Shown in pieces: positions 54,282-62,536 of a stretch of DNA of 64,000 bases. The stretch lies in contig NZ_FOUJ01000006.1 in the NCBI RefSeq assembly GCF_900114835.1, positions 62,001 to 126,000 of the forward strand, given 5' to 3'. This DNA comes from Methanolobus profundi. GTDB taxonomy: Archaea > Halobacteriota > Methanosarcinia > Methanosarcinales > Methanosarcinaceae. Numbering within the stretch: the stretch's first letter is position 1; each line of letters opens with the position of its first letter. Under the pieces are notes generated by a model that saw only the letters and a list, made by a program, of their open reading frames with translations, was not told the origin of the DNA and did not search any database. Both the position numbers and the translations under genes were made by a program.

Positions 54282-54565
54282 TGAATGACCCGGATAAAAT
54301 GGAAGAGATCGACCGAAGGATCGGTTTCTCTGCAATGAAAAAAGCTATTATGGAAGACGGGGCAATTGACAGAAGGACAAAGAAGCTGCTTGCTATTGCA
54401 AGTGCTGTTGCGGTTGGCTGTGACACATGTTTTATCACAAATTCAGGATACGCAAAGGATGCCGGCATATCTGATGAAGAGATACAGGAAGCAATACTTG
54501 TAGCCTCACTTATCAGAATGGGATCCGGGCTGAATTATACCTGGAAGACCATAAACAAGGAATGA
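54281..54565 (+). CDS. Carboxymuconolactone decarboxylase/AhpD-like protein
   Basis: 94 aa. KKLLAIASAVAVGCDTCFIT contains the CxxC redox pair (Cys near 47 and 50), then YAKDAGISDEEIQEAILVAS, the CMD-fold signature. The His that normally follows the CxxC by a few residues is replaced here (CDTCFITNSG, Asn), so peroxidase or proton-relay chemistry may be altered. Translationally coupled to the winged-helix gene. Likely a small thiol-based redox protein. Confidence 0.85.
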   Translation: MNDPDKMEEIDRRIGFSAMKKAIMEDGAIDRRTKKLLAIASAVAVGCDTCFITNSGYAKDAGISDEEIQEAILVASLIRMGSGLNYTWKTINKE

Positions 54566-54671
54566 ACAGGTCACCCTATACGACTGCTGCAACCATACAG
54601 GATATTATATCCAAAGAAAGTATATTGGTTGAACATCTGTCCGGCACGGAACTGATGTATGAGGTTAAAGT

Positions 54672-55325
54672 ATGGATACAGACGGGAAAAAGGAAAAGTT
54701 AACAGCTAACATACGACCGGTCCGTCCGGGTGACGACAGGATCGGCAAAGCTGAGCACCATAGTTTCCCCTCTCCATGTCTGCTGTGCAATAGAAGATCA
54801 GTTTCCCAGGAGTATCCTGAAAGTGCGAAGGATGAGTTCACAGAACTTCTGACACAGAACCTCAAAGCAATGGGATTCGATGAGATATCATCAAAGATAC
54901 TTGCTTTCCTTTTCTTCGAGACCGAGGAGATGTCACTTGAAGAGATCTCAGTTGAAACGGGTTACAGCCTTTCTGCCATCAGCACGGCCATGAAGAAACT
55001 TTCACAATACCACATACTGAAGCGGTTCACAAGGCCCGGGTCCAAAAAGGTATTCTTTATCCTTGAGAAGGACCTCATATCCCTCAGTACACAAATGCTT
55101 CGAATGAGATATGAGAGTATTTTCCCCCTTACAAAGAAGATACTCCCCGGTATCATCAGGGAATATGAGCAAAAAGGACCAGGAAGCATAGAAGATGATC
55201 TTGAGGTCATAAAAGCTTACTACGGTCAGATGCTGGAACTTGAAAATATCTATGGAAAATTACTGGAGATAATGGACAATACAAATATTGATATTGGGAA
55301 CAGGAATTCTCTGCAGGACGAATGA
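54672..55325 (+). CDS. GbsR/MarR-family regulator
   Basis: 217 aa. Winged-helix core MGFDEISSKILAFLFFETEE, then MSLEEISVETGYSLSAISTA (about 70-108), and KLSQYHILKRFTRPGSKKVFFI as recognition and wing region; a helical C-terminal dimerisation part follows. GbsR relatives control glycine betaine uptake or synthesis, but no transporter is adjacent. The first 45 residues are atypical (SPCLLCNRRSVSQ, a CxxC), so a downstream start is possible. Followed by a T-run. Confidence 0.82.
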   Translation: MDTDGKKEKLTANIRPVRPGDDRIGKAEHHSFPSPCLLCNRRSVSQEYPESAKDEFTELLTQNLKAMGFDEISSKILAFLFFETEEMSLEEISVETGYSLSAISTAMKKLSQYHILKRFTRPGSKKVFFILEKDLISLSTQMLRMRYESIFPLTKKILPGIIREYEQKGPGSIEDDLEVIKAYYGQMLELENIYGKLLEIMDNTNIDIGNRNSLQDE

Positions 55326-55658
55326 ACATATCCTTTTTTTATCAAAAACGACCATACCAGATCCCTGTATAGGGTGCTGAATACAATACCAACTGCAAAA
55401 TTGCCTTTTTTTATATGTATTTCAATATCAGAGAACTCTAATTAAGGGTCATTCATATACATTCAAAATTAATAGTTCATATGTATTAAATTCTATAGTC
55501 ACTGCATATATAAATATCATTAATGCACAAAAACTAAAGAATAGATACTAAACAATTGTACTGATCACAGATAAGAACAGAGATGCAGATCATAAAAATA
55601 TAGAACAGAGTAGCTACTTTTACGAATATGAAAGCAACAGCATACCAGATGTGAACCT
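55326..55658 (+). other. AT-rich spacer before the second sensor kinase
   Basis: 333 nt without a gene. It begins with TTTTTTTT (55331-55340), a terminator for the GbsR gene. A TATA-like CATATATAAATAT at 55505-55517 would start transcription near 55537, leaving a leader of about 120 nt. I see no stable stem in that leader. Confidence 0.45.
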
Positions 55659-58600
55659 ATGGAAGATGGATGTGAGCCTCAGGTAAGCTCAGACCACCTG
55701 AGAAAGGAACAGGGGACAGCATGTCCCGTGGAGAGGACCACATCAGGGAAGTGGTCAGGTACAACGGAAGAGAATGGAACAGATGATTCCGAAAGAGAGA
55801 TCACTATCGAACTTCTTGACCTTTTTAATCGCTCGAACGACCTTCATGACATGATCAGGTCTGTAATAGAACTATTAAAAAGCTGGTCTGACTGCGAGGC
55901 AGTTGGTATCAGATTGAAGCAAGGAGATGACTATCCATATTACCAGACAGAAGGTTTCCCTGAAGCTTTTGTAGAGATGGAGAACTCACTTTGTATAAAG
56001 GACATAAATGACCAGATATCCAGGGATGATACCGGTAACCCTGTCCTTGAATGTATGTGCGGGAACGTTATATGTGGACGCATAGACGACCAACGAACAT
56101 TTTTTACCCGGAAAGGAAGTTTCTGGACGAATTCCACATCGGAGCTACTGGCAAATACCTGCGAAGAGGACAGACAGGTACGCACACGTAACCGCTGCAA
56201 TGGTGAAGGATACGAATCAGTAGCACTCATTCCGTTACATGCCGATCGGGAAATATTCGGACTTATACAGCTCAACGATCACCGCAAAGGTATGTTCTCA
56301 AAAAAGCGGATAGATCTTATTGAGCGTCTTGCAGACAGCATAGCTCTGGCACTTGCACAAAAGCATGCAAAAATGGAACTTCAGCTAAGCGAGAAAAGAA
56401 TGAAAAGTATTTTCAAGGCTGCACCTGTGGGTATTGGTGTGGTCTCGAACCGCATTCTTACAGAAGTTAATTCAAAGATCTGCGAAATGACCGGGTATGA
56501 GCCAGAGGAACTCATAGGTTCAAGCTCAAGAATATTGTATCCCAGTAATGAAGAATACGAGTATGTTGGCAGTGAGAAATACAGGCAGATAGCAGAGGAT
56601 GGAACTGGTACAGTTGAAACAAGATGGGAGAAAAAGGATGGTACCATCATAGACATATTATTATCTTCAACCCCTATCGACCCAAATGATCTCCATTCAG
56701 GGGTAACGTTCACGGCTCTTGACATCACGGAGCGTAAGAACGCCGAAGACACATTAAGGACCATGGCTGAAACCGCTGTATCTCCAGGAGAGGATATATT
56801 CAGGATCATTGTCCGACAACTTGCAGTTTCCCAGAAAGTACCTGTTGCAATACTTGCAAGTATAGAACCTGAAGGATCTGCAATTGCAAGTACTATGGCT
56901 GTCTGGAACAACGGGGAATACGTTGATAATTTCAGTTACGATACCAATGGAACGCCATGCCATAATGTCACTAACAATGGACCTTGTTTCTATCCTTCGG
57001 GTATCAAAGAACTGTTCCCTAAGGATGAGATGCTAAAAGAGATAAATGCTGAAAGCTACTGGGGCACTCCTTTAAAAGATAGTGACGGGAAGAACATCGG
57101 ACTCCTCTTGATCCTTGATAACAAGCCAATGGAACATTCAACAAGGACCCATTCCATACTCAACAGTTTTGCTGCACGTGCCGCTGCTGAAATGGAACGA
57201 AAGAGAGCAGAAGAGGCTTTAAGGGAAAATGAAAGGAAATTCCGCAGCTATGTGGACAATTCACCCACCAGCATATTCGTAATTGATAAAAATGGTCATT
57301 ACGTCGATGTGAATCCTGCATCATCACAGATCACCGGATATAGCCGTGAAGAATTATTATCCATGGACCTTATGGACCTGTCACCTGATGATGATAAAGA
57401 TAACTGTCTATCGCTCTTCCAGGAACTTATCGAAAAGAACAGTCTTTCTGCAGAAATGCCCTTTGTTAGAAAAGAGGGGACACATGGCTACTGGTCATTT
57501 GATGCCATCAAACTCTCAGATGAACACTACCTTGGTATACACAATGATATCACAGACAGGATAATTGCCGAGGAAATGCTTCATGCAGCAACACAGAGGC
57601 TGACCATTGCAACCAGATCTGCGGGAATAGGTATATGGGAACTGGACCTTGGAACGAATTCCATCATATGGGATAGGCAGATGCATGCATTATATGGCAC
57701 CGAATGGAGCGAAACACATGGAACCCACGACCATTGGAAGAGCATGATCCATCCGGATGATCTTCAAGAGGTCAACAGGACCATAGAAGGATCCATAAAT
57801 GGGAAAAGAGAACATGATAATGAATTCCGTATTATACGTCCTGACGGTGAAGTACGGTTCATTGAAGCTCACTGGGTAGTTAAGCATGACAGGAATGGCA
57901 AACCTCTAAAGATCATAGGAACTAACTGGGATATCACTGACCGTAAGTTATCCGAACAGAACCTGATAGATAGTGAAGGAAAGCTTGAACTCGCAATGGA
58001 GACATTCGGACTGGGATTCTGGGAACTGGACCTCAATACAAATATGCTGTTCCAGAGCCCACAGATGAATGAGATGATCGGTCTGGGACCTGACCATCAG
58101 TTCGATGACATTGAACTATATCTTGCCAGGATACATCAGGATGACAGGAAGATAGTTGCATCAGAGTTCTCTAAAGCCATAGAAACTAACAGCTCTTTTA
58201 ACCTTGACTGCAGGATAGAACATCTTTCCGGCGAATGGCTGTGGATATCGCTTAAAGGTAAGCCTTTTGGAACCAGTGAAAATGGGAAACCTCACCGCAT
58301 CATTGGTACCCAGGTAGACATCACCCCAAGAGTAAAGGCTGAAGAGGCATTATTGTACTCCAAGATCATGGCCGACGATGCGAACCGCATCAAGAGCGAA
58401 TTCATGAAGAACATGTCCCATGAGCTCAGGACACCTTTAACAGCCGTGATAGGATTCTCAGATGTATTGCTTGATCAGGACTGTGAGGGATTAAGTGACT
58501 CCCAAAGGAACTACGTGCGGTACATACACCACAGTGGTAACAGTTTGCTGGAACTGATCAATCGTATCCTTGATTTTTCAAAGTATGAGATAGATGATCC

Positions 58601-59078
58601 TGACAGGATCACTCTTAAAATGCTCTCTTTTGACACATTCATCAATGAGAGAACTAAGATCATGTCGCAGAGAGCTTCAAAGAAGAACATCAAATTCACT
58701 GTTAAGAGAAAAGATTCTATTAAGAAGTTCTATGCTGATGAAGACAAACTTACCCAGATAATCCACAACCTGCTTGACAATGCGCTTAAGTTTACAACAG
58801 AAGGTGGTTCAGTGACCGTGGAAACAAAGGAACATGGGAACATGTTGCAGGTCTCGGTCATGGACACAGGAATAGGTATCGAAAAAGAGATGATCGGAAA
58901 GATATTCAAGCCCTTCGTGCAGATAGATGGATCCGTTGCCCGCAAGTATAGCGGTACCGGGATCGGTCTTGCCCTTACAAAGAAGTTCGTGGAACTTCAC
59001 AATGGCAATATCATGGTAGATAGTGAACCAGGAAAAGGTAGCAGGTTCACCTTTGAGATACCGACCGACCCCAGATGA
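55659..59078 (+). CDS. GAF/PAS sensor histidine kinase (1139 aa)
   Basis: Domains in order: a variant GAF about 45-235 with conserved DYPYYQTEGFPEAFV, LECMCGNVICG, GSFWTNSTSELLA and NRCNGEGYESVALIPL; PAS about 245-360; a second GAF-like region about 370-520; PAS about 525-640; PAS about 645-765; PAS about 770-890; HisKA with phospho-His in MSHELRTPLTAV (His near 921); HATPase about 1015-1135 (DNALKF, DTGIGIE, SGTGIGL). No membrane span. The first GAF has several invariant Cys that could bind metal or sense redox. The start is the only ATG after an in-frame stop about 30 nt upstream. No response regulator adjacent. Confidence 0.92.
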   Translation: MEDGCEPQVSSDHLRKEQGTACPVERTTSGKWSGTTEENGTDDSEREITIELLDLFNRSNDLHDMIRSVIELLKSWSDCEAVGIRLKQGDDYPYYQTEGFPEAFVEMENSLCIKDINDQISRDDTGNPVLECMCGNVICGRIDDQRTFFTRKGSFWTNSTSELLANTCEEDRQVRTRNRCNGEGYESVALIPLHADREIFGLIQLNDHRKGMFSKKRIDLIERLADSIALALAQKHAKMELQLSEKRMKSIFKAAPVGIGVVSNRILTEVNSKICEMTGYEPEELIGSSSRILYPSNEEYEYVGSEKYRQIAEDGTGTVETRWEKKDGTIIDILLSSTPIDPNDLHSGVTFTALDITERKNAEDTLRTMAETAVSPGEDIFRIIVRQLAVSQKVPVAILASIEPEGSAIASTMAVWNNGEYVDNFSYDTNGTPCHNVTNNGPCFYPSGIKELFPKDEMLKEINAESYWGTPLKDSDGKNIGLLLILDNKPMEHSTRTHSILNSFAARAAAEMERKRAEEALRENERKFRSYVDNSPTSIFVIDKNGHYVDVNPASSQITGYSREELLSMDLMDLSPDDDKDNCLSLFQELIEKNSLSAEMPFVRKEGTHGYWSFDAIKLSDEHYLGIHNDITDRIIAEEMLHAATQRLTIATRSAGIGIWELDLGTNSIIWDRQMHALYGTEWSETHGTHDHWKSMIHPDDLQEVNRTIEGSINGKREHDNEFRIIRPDGEVRFIEAHWVVKHDRNGKPLKIIGTNWDITDRKLSEQNLIDSEGKLELAMETFGLGFWELDLNTNMLFQSPQMNEMIGLGPDHQFDDIELYLARIHQDDRKIVASEFSKAIETNSSFNLDCRIEHLSGEWLWISLKGKPFGTSENGKPHRIIGTQVDITPRVKAEEALLYSKIMADDANRIKSEFMKNMSHELRTPLTAVIGFSDVLLDQDCEGLSDSQRNYVRYIHHSGNSLLELINRILDFSKYEIDDPDRITLKMLSFDTFINERTKIMSQRASKKNIKFTVKRKDSIKKFYADEDKLTQIIHNLLDNALKFTTEGGSVTVETKEHGNMLQVSVMDTGIGIEKEMIGKIFKPFVQIDGSVARKYSGTGIGLALTKKFVELHNGNIMVDSEPGKGSRFTFEIPTDPR

Positions 59079-59227
59079 TAGTTCTCTGGTGCTTGTTTCC
59101 CGGCAAGTGATGATAAAGGAGATACCATAGGAATGATCCCTTTTATATTATTTTCACTTCGCTTACAACACTGTTATTAAGCAGACTGACAATATACAGC
59201 TCCCTTAATTCAATGGATGGAATAATA

Positions 59228-59656
59228 ATGGATGGAAAAAAACAGATCTACTTAGCAGGACCTCTATTCTCACAGGCGGAGATGGATTTTAACGTAATGC
59301 TCAGGGATAGATTGGTGGAAATGGGTTTTTCAGTATTCCTGCCACAGGAAGATGGCAATGATACAAGATCCAGTCGTATGGAAGAAAGGCAGAGAAACAT
59401 CTTTGAGAACGATGTTCGTGGTGTTGATGGCTCCGACATAGTACTTGCAGTACTGGATGGTGGCAGCGATGTGGACTCAGGAACCGCATGGGAGATGGGA
59501 TATGCCTATGCAAAAGGAATTCCGGTCCTTGGGCTTAAGACCGATTTCAGGACATTCGGTGACGAAGGCATTATTAATCTGATGATGGAAATGTCGATCG
59601 AAGCCCTTGAGAGAGATATAGAGAGCATGCTCAAAGTGCTTGAGAACTATCTTTGA
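59228..59656 (+). CDS. Nucleoside 2-deoxyribosyltransferase family protein
   Basis: 142 aa. IYLAGPLFSQAEMDFN near the N-terminus and DVDSGTAWEMGYAYAKGIPV (about 87-106), which holds the expected Glu nucleophile. Members transfer deoxyribose between bases or hydrolyse deoxynucleoside monophosphates (as DNPH1 does). Cytoplasmic salvage enzyme. An in-frame ATG five codons upstream (59213) is the alternative start; MDGKK fits the family better. Convergent with the AMMECR1 gene. Confidence 0.88.
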   Translation: MDGKKQIYLAGPLFSQAEMDFNVMLRDRLVEMGFSVFLPQEDGNDTRSSRMEERQRNIFENDVRGVDGSDIVLAVLDGGSDVDSGTAWEMGYAYAKGIPVLGLKTDFRTFGDEGIINLMMEMSIEALERDIESMLKVLENYL

Positions 59657-59667
59657 AACATATCGAA

Positions 59668-59696
59668 ACAAAAAAGAAGTGAGTTCTTACTCACTT
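59668..59696 (-). terminator. Terminator after the AMMECR1 gene
   Basis: A 7-bp perfect stem AAGTGAG/CTCACTT (59677-59696, 6-nt loop), followed leftward by CTTTTTTGTTTCG. Confidence 0.6.
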
Positions 59697-60322
59697 GAAC
59701 ATTCCCTGTCATTGAAGTCCTTTTCAATGATCTCACCATTTGGCTCTTTTTCGGAGAAGATCTGACCTTCAAAGGCATATACCTCCGCACCTTCGGCCCA
59801 GGCATCACATGGTAATCCTGCCTTCATACATGTATGGTTCAGGAACTCTATCTCATCAAAGTCATTCTCCGGTGCTACCTGTGGCAGAAGAAGACCCTGT
59901 CTGTAACCGCTTTTAACTATGAGACCATGTCGTCCTATCTTGATGGAAGATGGAAGTTCCTTTGGAGGGACATCCATAAGCTCCGGTCTTGTCAGGATAG
60001 TGACCTCGATCGTTATATCCTCTATCTCCCTGACACTCACAGGAGGGAAACGCGGGTCTCTCAGAGCTGCTGACAGAGCAGAATCAGCAATTGCATTTCT
60101 CAGATGAGAATCAGCATATGGATGACCGATGCAACCCCGGAGATCACCATTCATTGTCAGGGTCACAAAGACCCCCCGAACCTCATTGAATATCGCAGGT
60201 AATTGGATCTCTGATCCATCCAGCATCTCACCTGTTCTCAGATATGTCTCAATGGCATCCCTTGCGAGCTGAACAGCCGCCTGACCTTCGGTATGTGAAA
60301 GTAGTTTTACCCCTTCGCTCAT
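59687..60322 (-). CDS. AMMECR1-domain protein
   Basis: 211 aa, COG2078 family. GVFVTLTMNGDLRGCIGHPY holds the invariant LRGCIG; DPRFPPVSVREIEDITIEVT, the HGLIVKSGYRQGLLLPQVAP stretch, and FLNHTCMKAGLPCDAW complete the signature. Conserved from archaea to human; biochemical role unresolved, sometimes paired with MEMO1-like proteins. It starts 39 nt after pgk ends, so it is co-transcribed with it. Confidence 0.92.
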   Translation of the reverse strand: MSEGVKLLSHTEGQAAVQLARDAIETYLRTGEMLDGSEIQLPAIFNEVRGVFVTLTMNGDLRGCIGHPYADSHLRNAIADSALSAALRDPRFPPVSVREIEDITIEVTILTRPELMDVPPKELPSSIKIGRHGLIVKSGYRQGLLLPQVAPENDFDEIEFLNHTCMKAGLPCDAWAEGAEVYAFEGQIFSEKEPNGEIIEKDFNDRECSSE

Positions 60323-60361
60323 AGACTTAACTCCTGTTATTCCTTACAGGAAGTTAGTCAC

Positions 60362-61594
60362 TTATCTGTTAAGTCTGTATCGTGTAGCTGCGATCTTAAG
60401 AGCCTCTATTCCAGGAAGTTTCTCGCCTGCAAGGTAGTCGATACATGCACCGCCACCTGTACTAAGGTGTGAGAACTTGTCCTCATAACCAAGGTTGCGG
60501 ACCTCAGCAGATATATGTCCGCCACCAGCGATCGAATACTCTGAATCAACTGCTGCCTTGATGATCTCATGTGTACCAAGTGCAAAATCACTGATCTCAG
60601 AAAGTCCTGCAGGACCATTCAGGACCACGGTCTTTGCATTCTTGATCTCTTCAGAAAAAGCTACTATGGTCTCAAGACCAATGTCATTTATAGGAAGACC
60701 ATCACCGGGTAGCTCACTGACCTGTGCCTCGGTCCTTTTACCACCATCGTTGAAAGCAATGTCAATTGGCAGACCTATTTTGCCATTGAACTTTTCAAGG
60801 ACTTGTTTTCCTCTTTCGATCTGGTCTGTATATCCCTGTGACTCGATGAAATCCAGATTGGTCTTTCCGATATCAACACCTGATGCTGCAAGCATTACAT
60901 TCGCAACGACACCGGTAACAAGAACCTTATCAGCGCCACCGTTGATCAGAACGTTCTCTGCAACCTTAAGGGAATCATCGACCTTTGCACCTCCAAGAAC
61001 AAAGATACATGGTCTTTCACCACCCTTGATACCTCTGTCAAGGGAACTTATCTCTTTCTCCATTACCCTTCCGGCACCGGTAGGGAGGGTCTCAGTGAAA
61101 CCCATTATGGAAAGGTGACTTCTGTGAGAAACAGCAAAAGCATCGTTCAGGAAGATATCGATCAAAGGAGAGAGTTTACGTACCATATGTGTGCCTGCAT
61201 GATCAGAAGCTGATCTTTGCAGACTTTCCTCGGAGTAGAACCTGACATTCTCAAGCAGTATGACATCTCCTTTTTCCATTGCGGAGATAGAGTTACGGGC
61301 ATGTGTGCCGAATATGTCATCTATGTATTTTACTTCCTTACCAAGGTACTGGGACATACGCAAAGAATGCGGCTTCATGGATGTGAAGTCGTTCTTTCCT
61401 GCCCTGCTCTGATGGGCCAGAAGTACAACCTTTGCATCATCAAGGTCCTTTATGGTAGGTATATGGCTCCTTATTCTCATATCATCGAGAATATTATCGT
61501 CCGGATCCATGGGGGTGTTCAGATCCACTCGCACAAGTATGGTTTTACCGTCAGTATCAAAATCATCAATAGTAAGATAGTCCCTGGTAGTCAA
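60362..61594 (-). CDS. pgk: Phosphoglycerate kinase
   Basis: 410 aa. Catalyses 1,3-bisphosphoglycerate + ADP to 3-phosphoglycerate + ATP. VRVDLNTPMDPDDNILDDMR at the N-terminus, VILLENVRFYSEE, HRSHLSIMGF and the C-terminal GGGHISAEVRNLG and STGGGACIDYLAG are family signatures, with archaeal spacing. The start is TTG (MTTRDYLTID) with GGTGATG about 8 nt upstream; an ATG in the leader hits a stop after three codons. Acts in gluconeogenesis/glycogen turnover, connecting with the ADP-dependent kinases elsewhere in this window. Confidence 0.95.
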   Translation of the reverse strand: MTTRDYLTIDDFDTDGKTILVRVDLNTPMDPDDNILDDMRIRSHIPTIKDLDDAKVVLLAHQSRAGKNDFTSMKPHSLRMSQYLGKEVKYIDDIFGTHARNSISAMEKGDVILLENVRFYSEESLQRSASDHAGTHMVRKLSPLIDIFLNDAFAVSHRSHLSIMGFTETLPTGAGRVMEKEISSLDRGIKGGERPCIFVLGGAKVDDSLKVAENVLINGGADKVLVTGVVANVMLAASGVDIGKTNLDFIESQGYTDQIERGKQVLEKFNGKIGLPIDIAFNDGGKRTEAQVSELPGDGLPINDIGLETIVAFSEEIKNAKTVVLNGPAGLSEISDFALGTHEIIKAAVDSEYSIAGGGHISAEVRNLGYEDKFSHLSTGGGACIDYLAGEKLPGIEALKIAATRYRLNR

Positions 61595-61634
61595 AATTCC
61601 ATCACCGCTCCTTTAACCTGAATGACCATTGATC

Positions 61635-61650
61635 AATATATAAAGGCTAT
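61635..61650 (-). promoter_or_regulatory. TATA promoter of pgk
   Basis: The minus strand reads ATAGCCTTTATATATT, a strong archaeal promoter; a start near 61613 leaves about 20 nt of leader with AGGAG and GGTGATG. Confidence 0.55.
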
Positions 61651-61777
61651 ATGAGTATAAATGACATACGTAGTTTAATTTTTTGTCATAACGAACTAAT
61701 CTTATTATACCTTTTCCGTGAAGGTCCGGAAGCCAAAAACTAATATCCCTTGCTCACAATTCCAGAGAGGTGATCAT

Positions 61778-62344
61778 ATGAAGATACTCGGAATATCAGG
61801 AAGCCCTAAAGTCGGCCAGAATAATGATACTTTGATAAAGGAAATGCTTGAGATCGCAGAAAAAAGAGGTTTTGAGACAGATGCTGTCTTCCTCTCATCA
61901 TCAAAGATAGGACCATGTACTGCATGTGGCGTATGTGCAAAGGATGGAGAAAAATGTGTTATCGATGATGACATGCAGCCGGTCTACGACAAACTCGTGG
62001 AAGCAGATGCTATAGTAGTATCCTCACCTGTCTACTTCGGCACCATGACAGCACAGCTTAAAGCTCTCTGTGACAGGAGTGTCGTTCACAGAAGACAGGG
62101 TTTCAAGCTCAGCAACAAACTTGGTGCAGCAATGGCCATTGGTGGTTCAAGGAATGGCGGTCAGGAAAAGACTATCCAGACCATCCATGAATGGATGCAC
62201 ATCCATGGAATGATAATCGTAGGAGATGGAGGCCACTTCGGCGGTATACTCAAGAAGCCTGCTGCTGAAGATGAAGAAGGTATGAAGACCGCAGTTGACA
62301 CTATCAACAAGGTCTGTGATGTCCTTGAAATGATGAAGAAATAG
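61778..62344 (+). CDS. Iron-sulfur flavoprotein (Isf-like NADPH-dependent FMN reductase)
   Basis: 188 aa. Flavodoxin-fold N-terminus ILGISGSPKVGQNNDTLI with the FMN phosphate loop; compact cysteine motif CTACGVCAKDGEKC near 47-60 (CxxCxxC plus a fourth Cys), as in Methanosarcina iron-sulfur flavoprotein Isf, which passes electrons from ferredoxin to oxidants. SSPVYFGTMTAQLKALCDRS follows. The ATG at 61778 has AGAGGTGAT 4 nt upstream; the frame extends 20 codons further without a site. Monocistronic; T-rich downstream region. Confidence 0.9.
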   Translation: MKILGISGSPKVGQNNDTLIKEMLEIAEKRGFETDAVFLSSSKIGPCTACGVCAKDGEKCVIDDDMQPVYDKLVEADAIVVSSPVYFGTMTAQLKALCDRSVVHRRQGFKLSNKLGAAMAIGGSRNGGQEKTIQTIHEWMHIHGMIIVGDGGHFGGILKKPAAEDEEGMKTAVDTINKVCDVLEMMKK

Positions 62345-62382
62345 GTATCTTCATCTTTTCAGAGACACGGGTCATAGCACCC

Positions 62383-62420
62383 ATTCTTTTTTCTTTTTGT
62401 ACCTTTTCGTTTATTTTCTT
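62383..62420 (+). terminator. T-rich terminator after the Isf-like gene
   Basis: Series of T-tracts (TTCTTTTTTCTTTTTG, then TTTATTTTCTTC) starting about 40 nt after the stop codon. Confidence 0.45.
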
Positions 62421-62536
62421 CTATTTTAACCGGGTGCTGTTCTGTCCCCTGTTACATCCATGACCACACAACAAACCATATAAACAAATTGATACAATGT
62501 TATTAAAGAGACTTTTTCGTTCATGTGGGTGCTATT

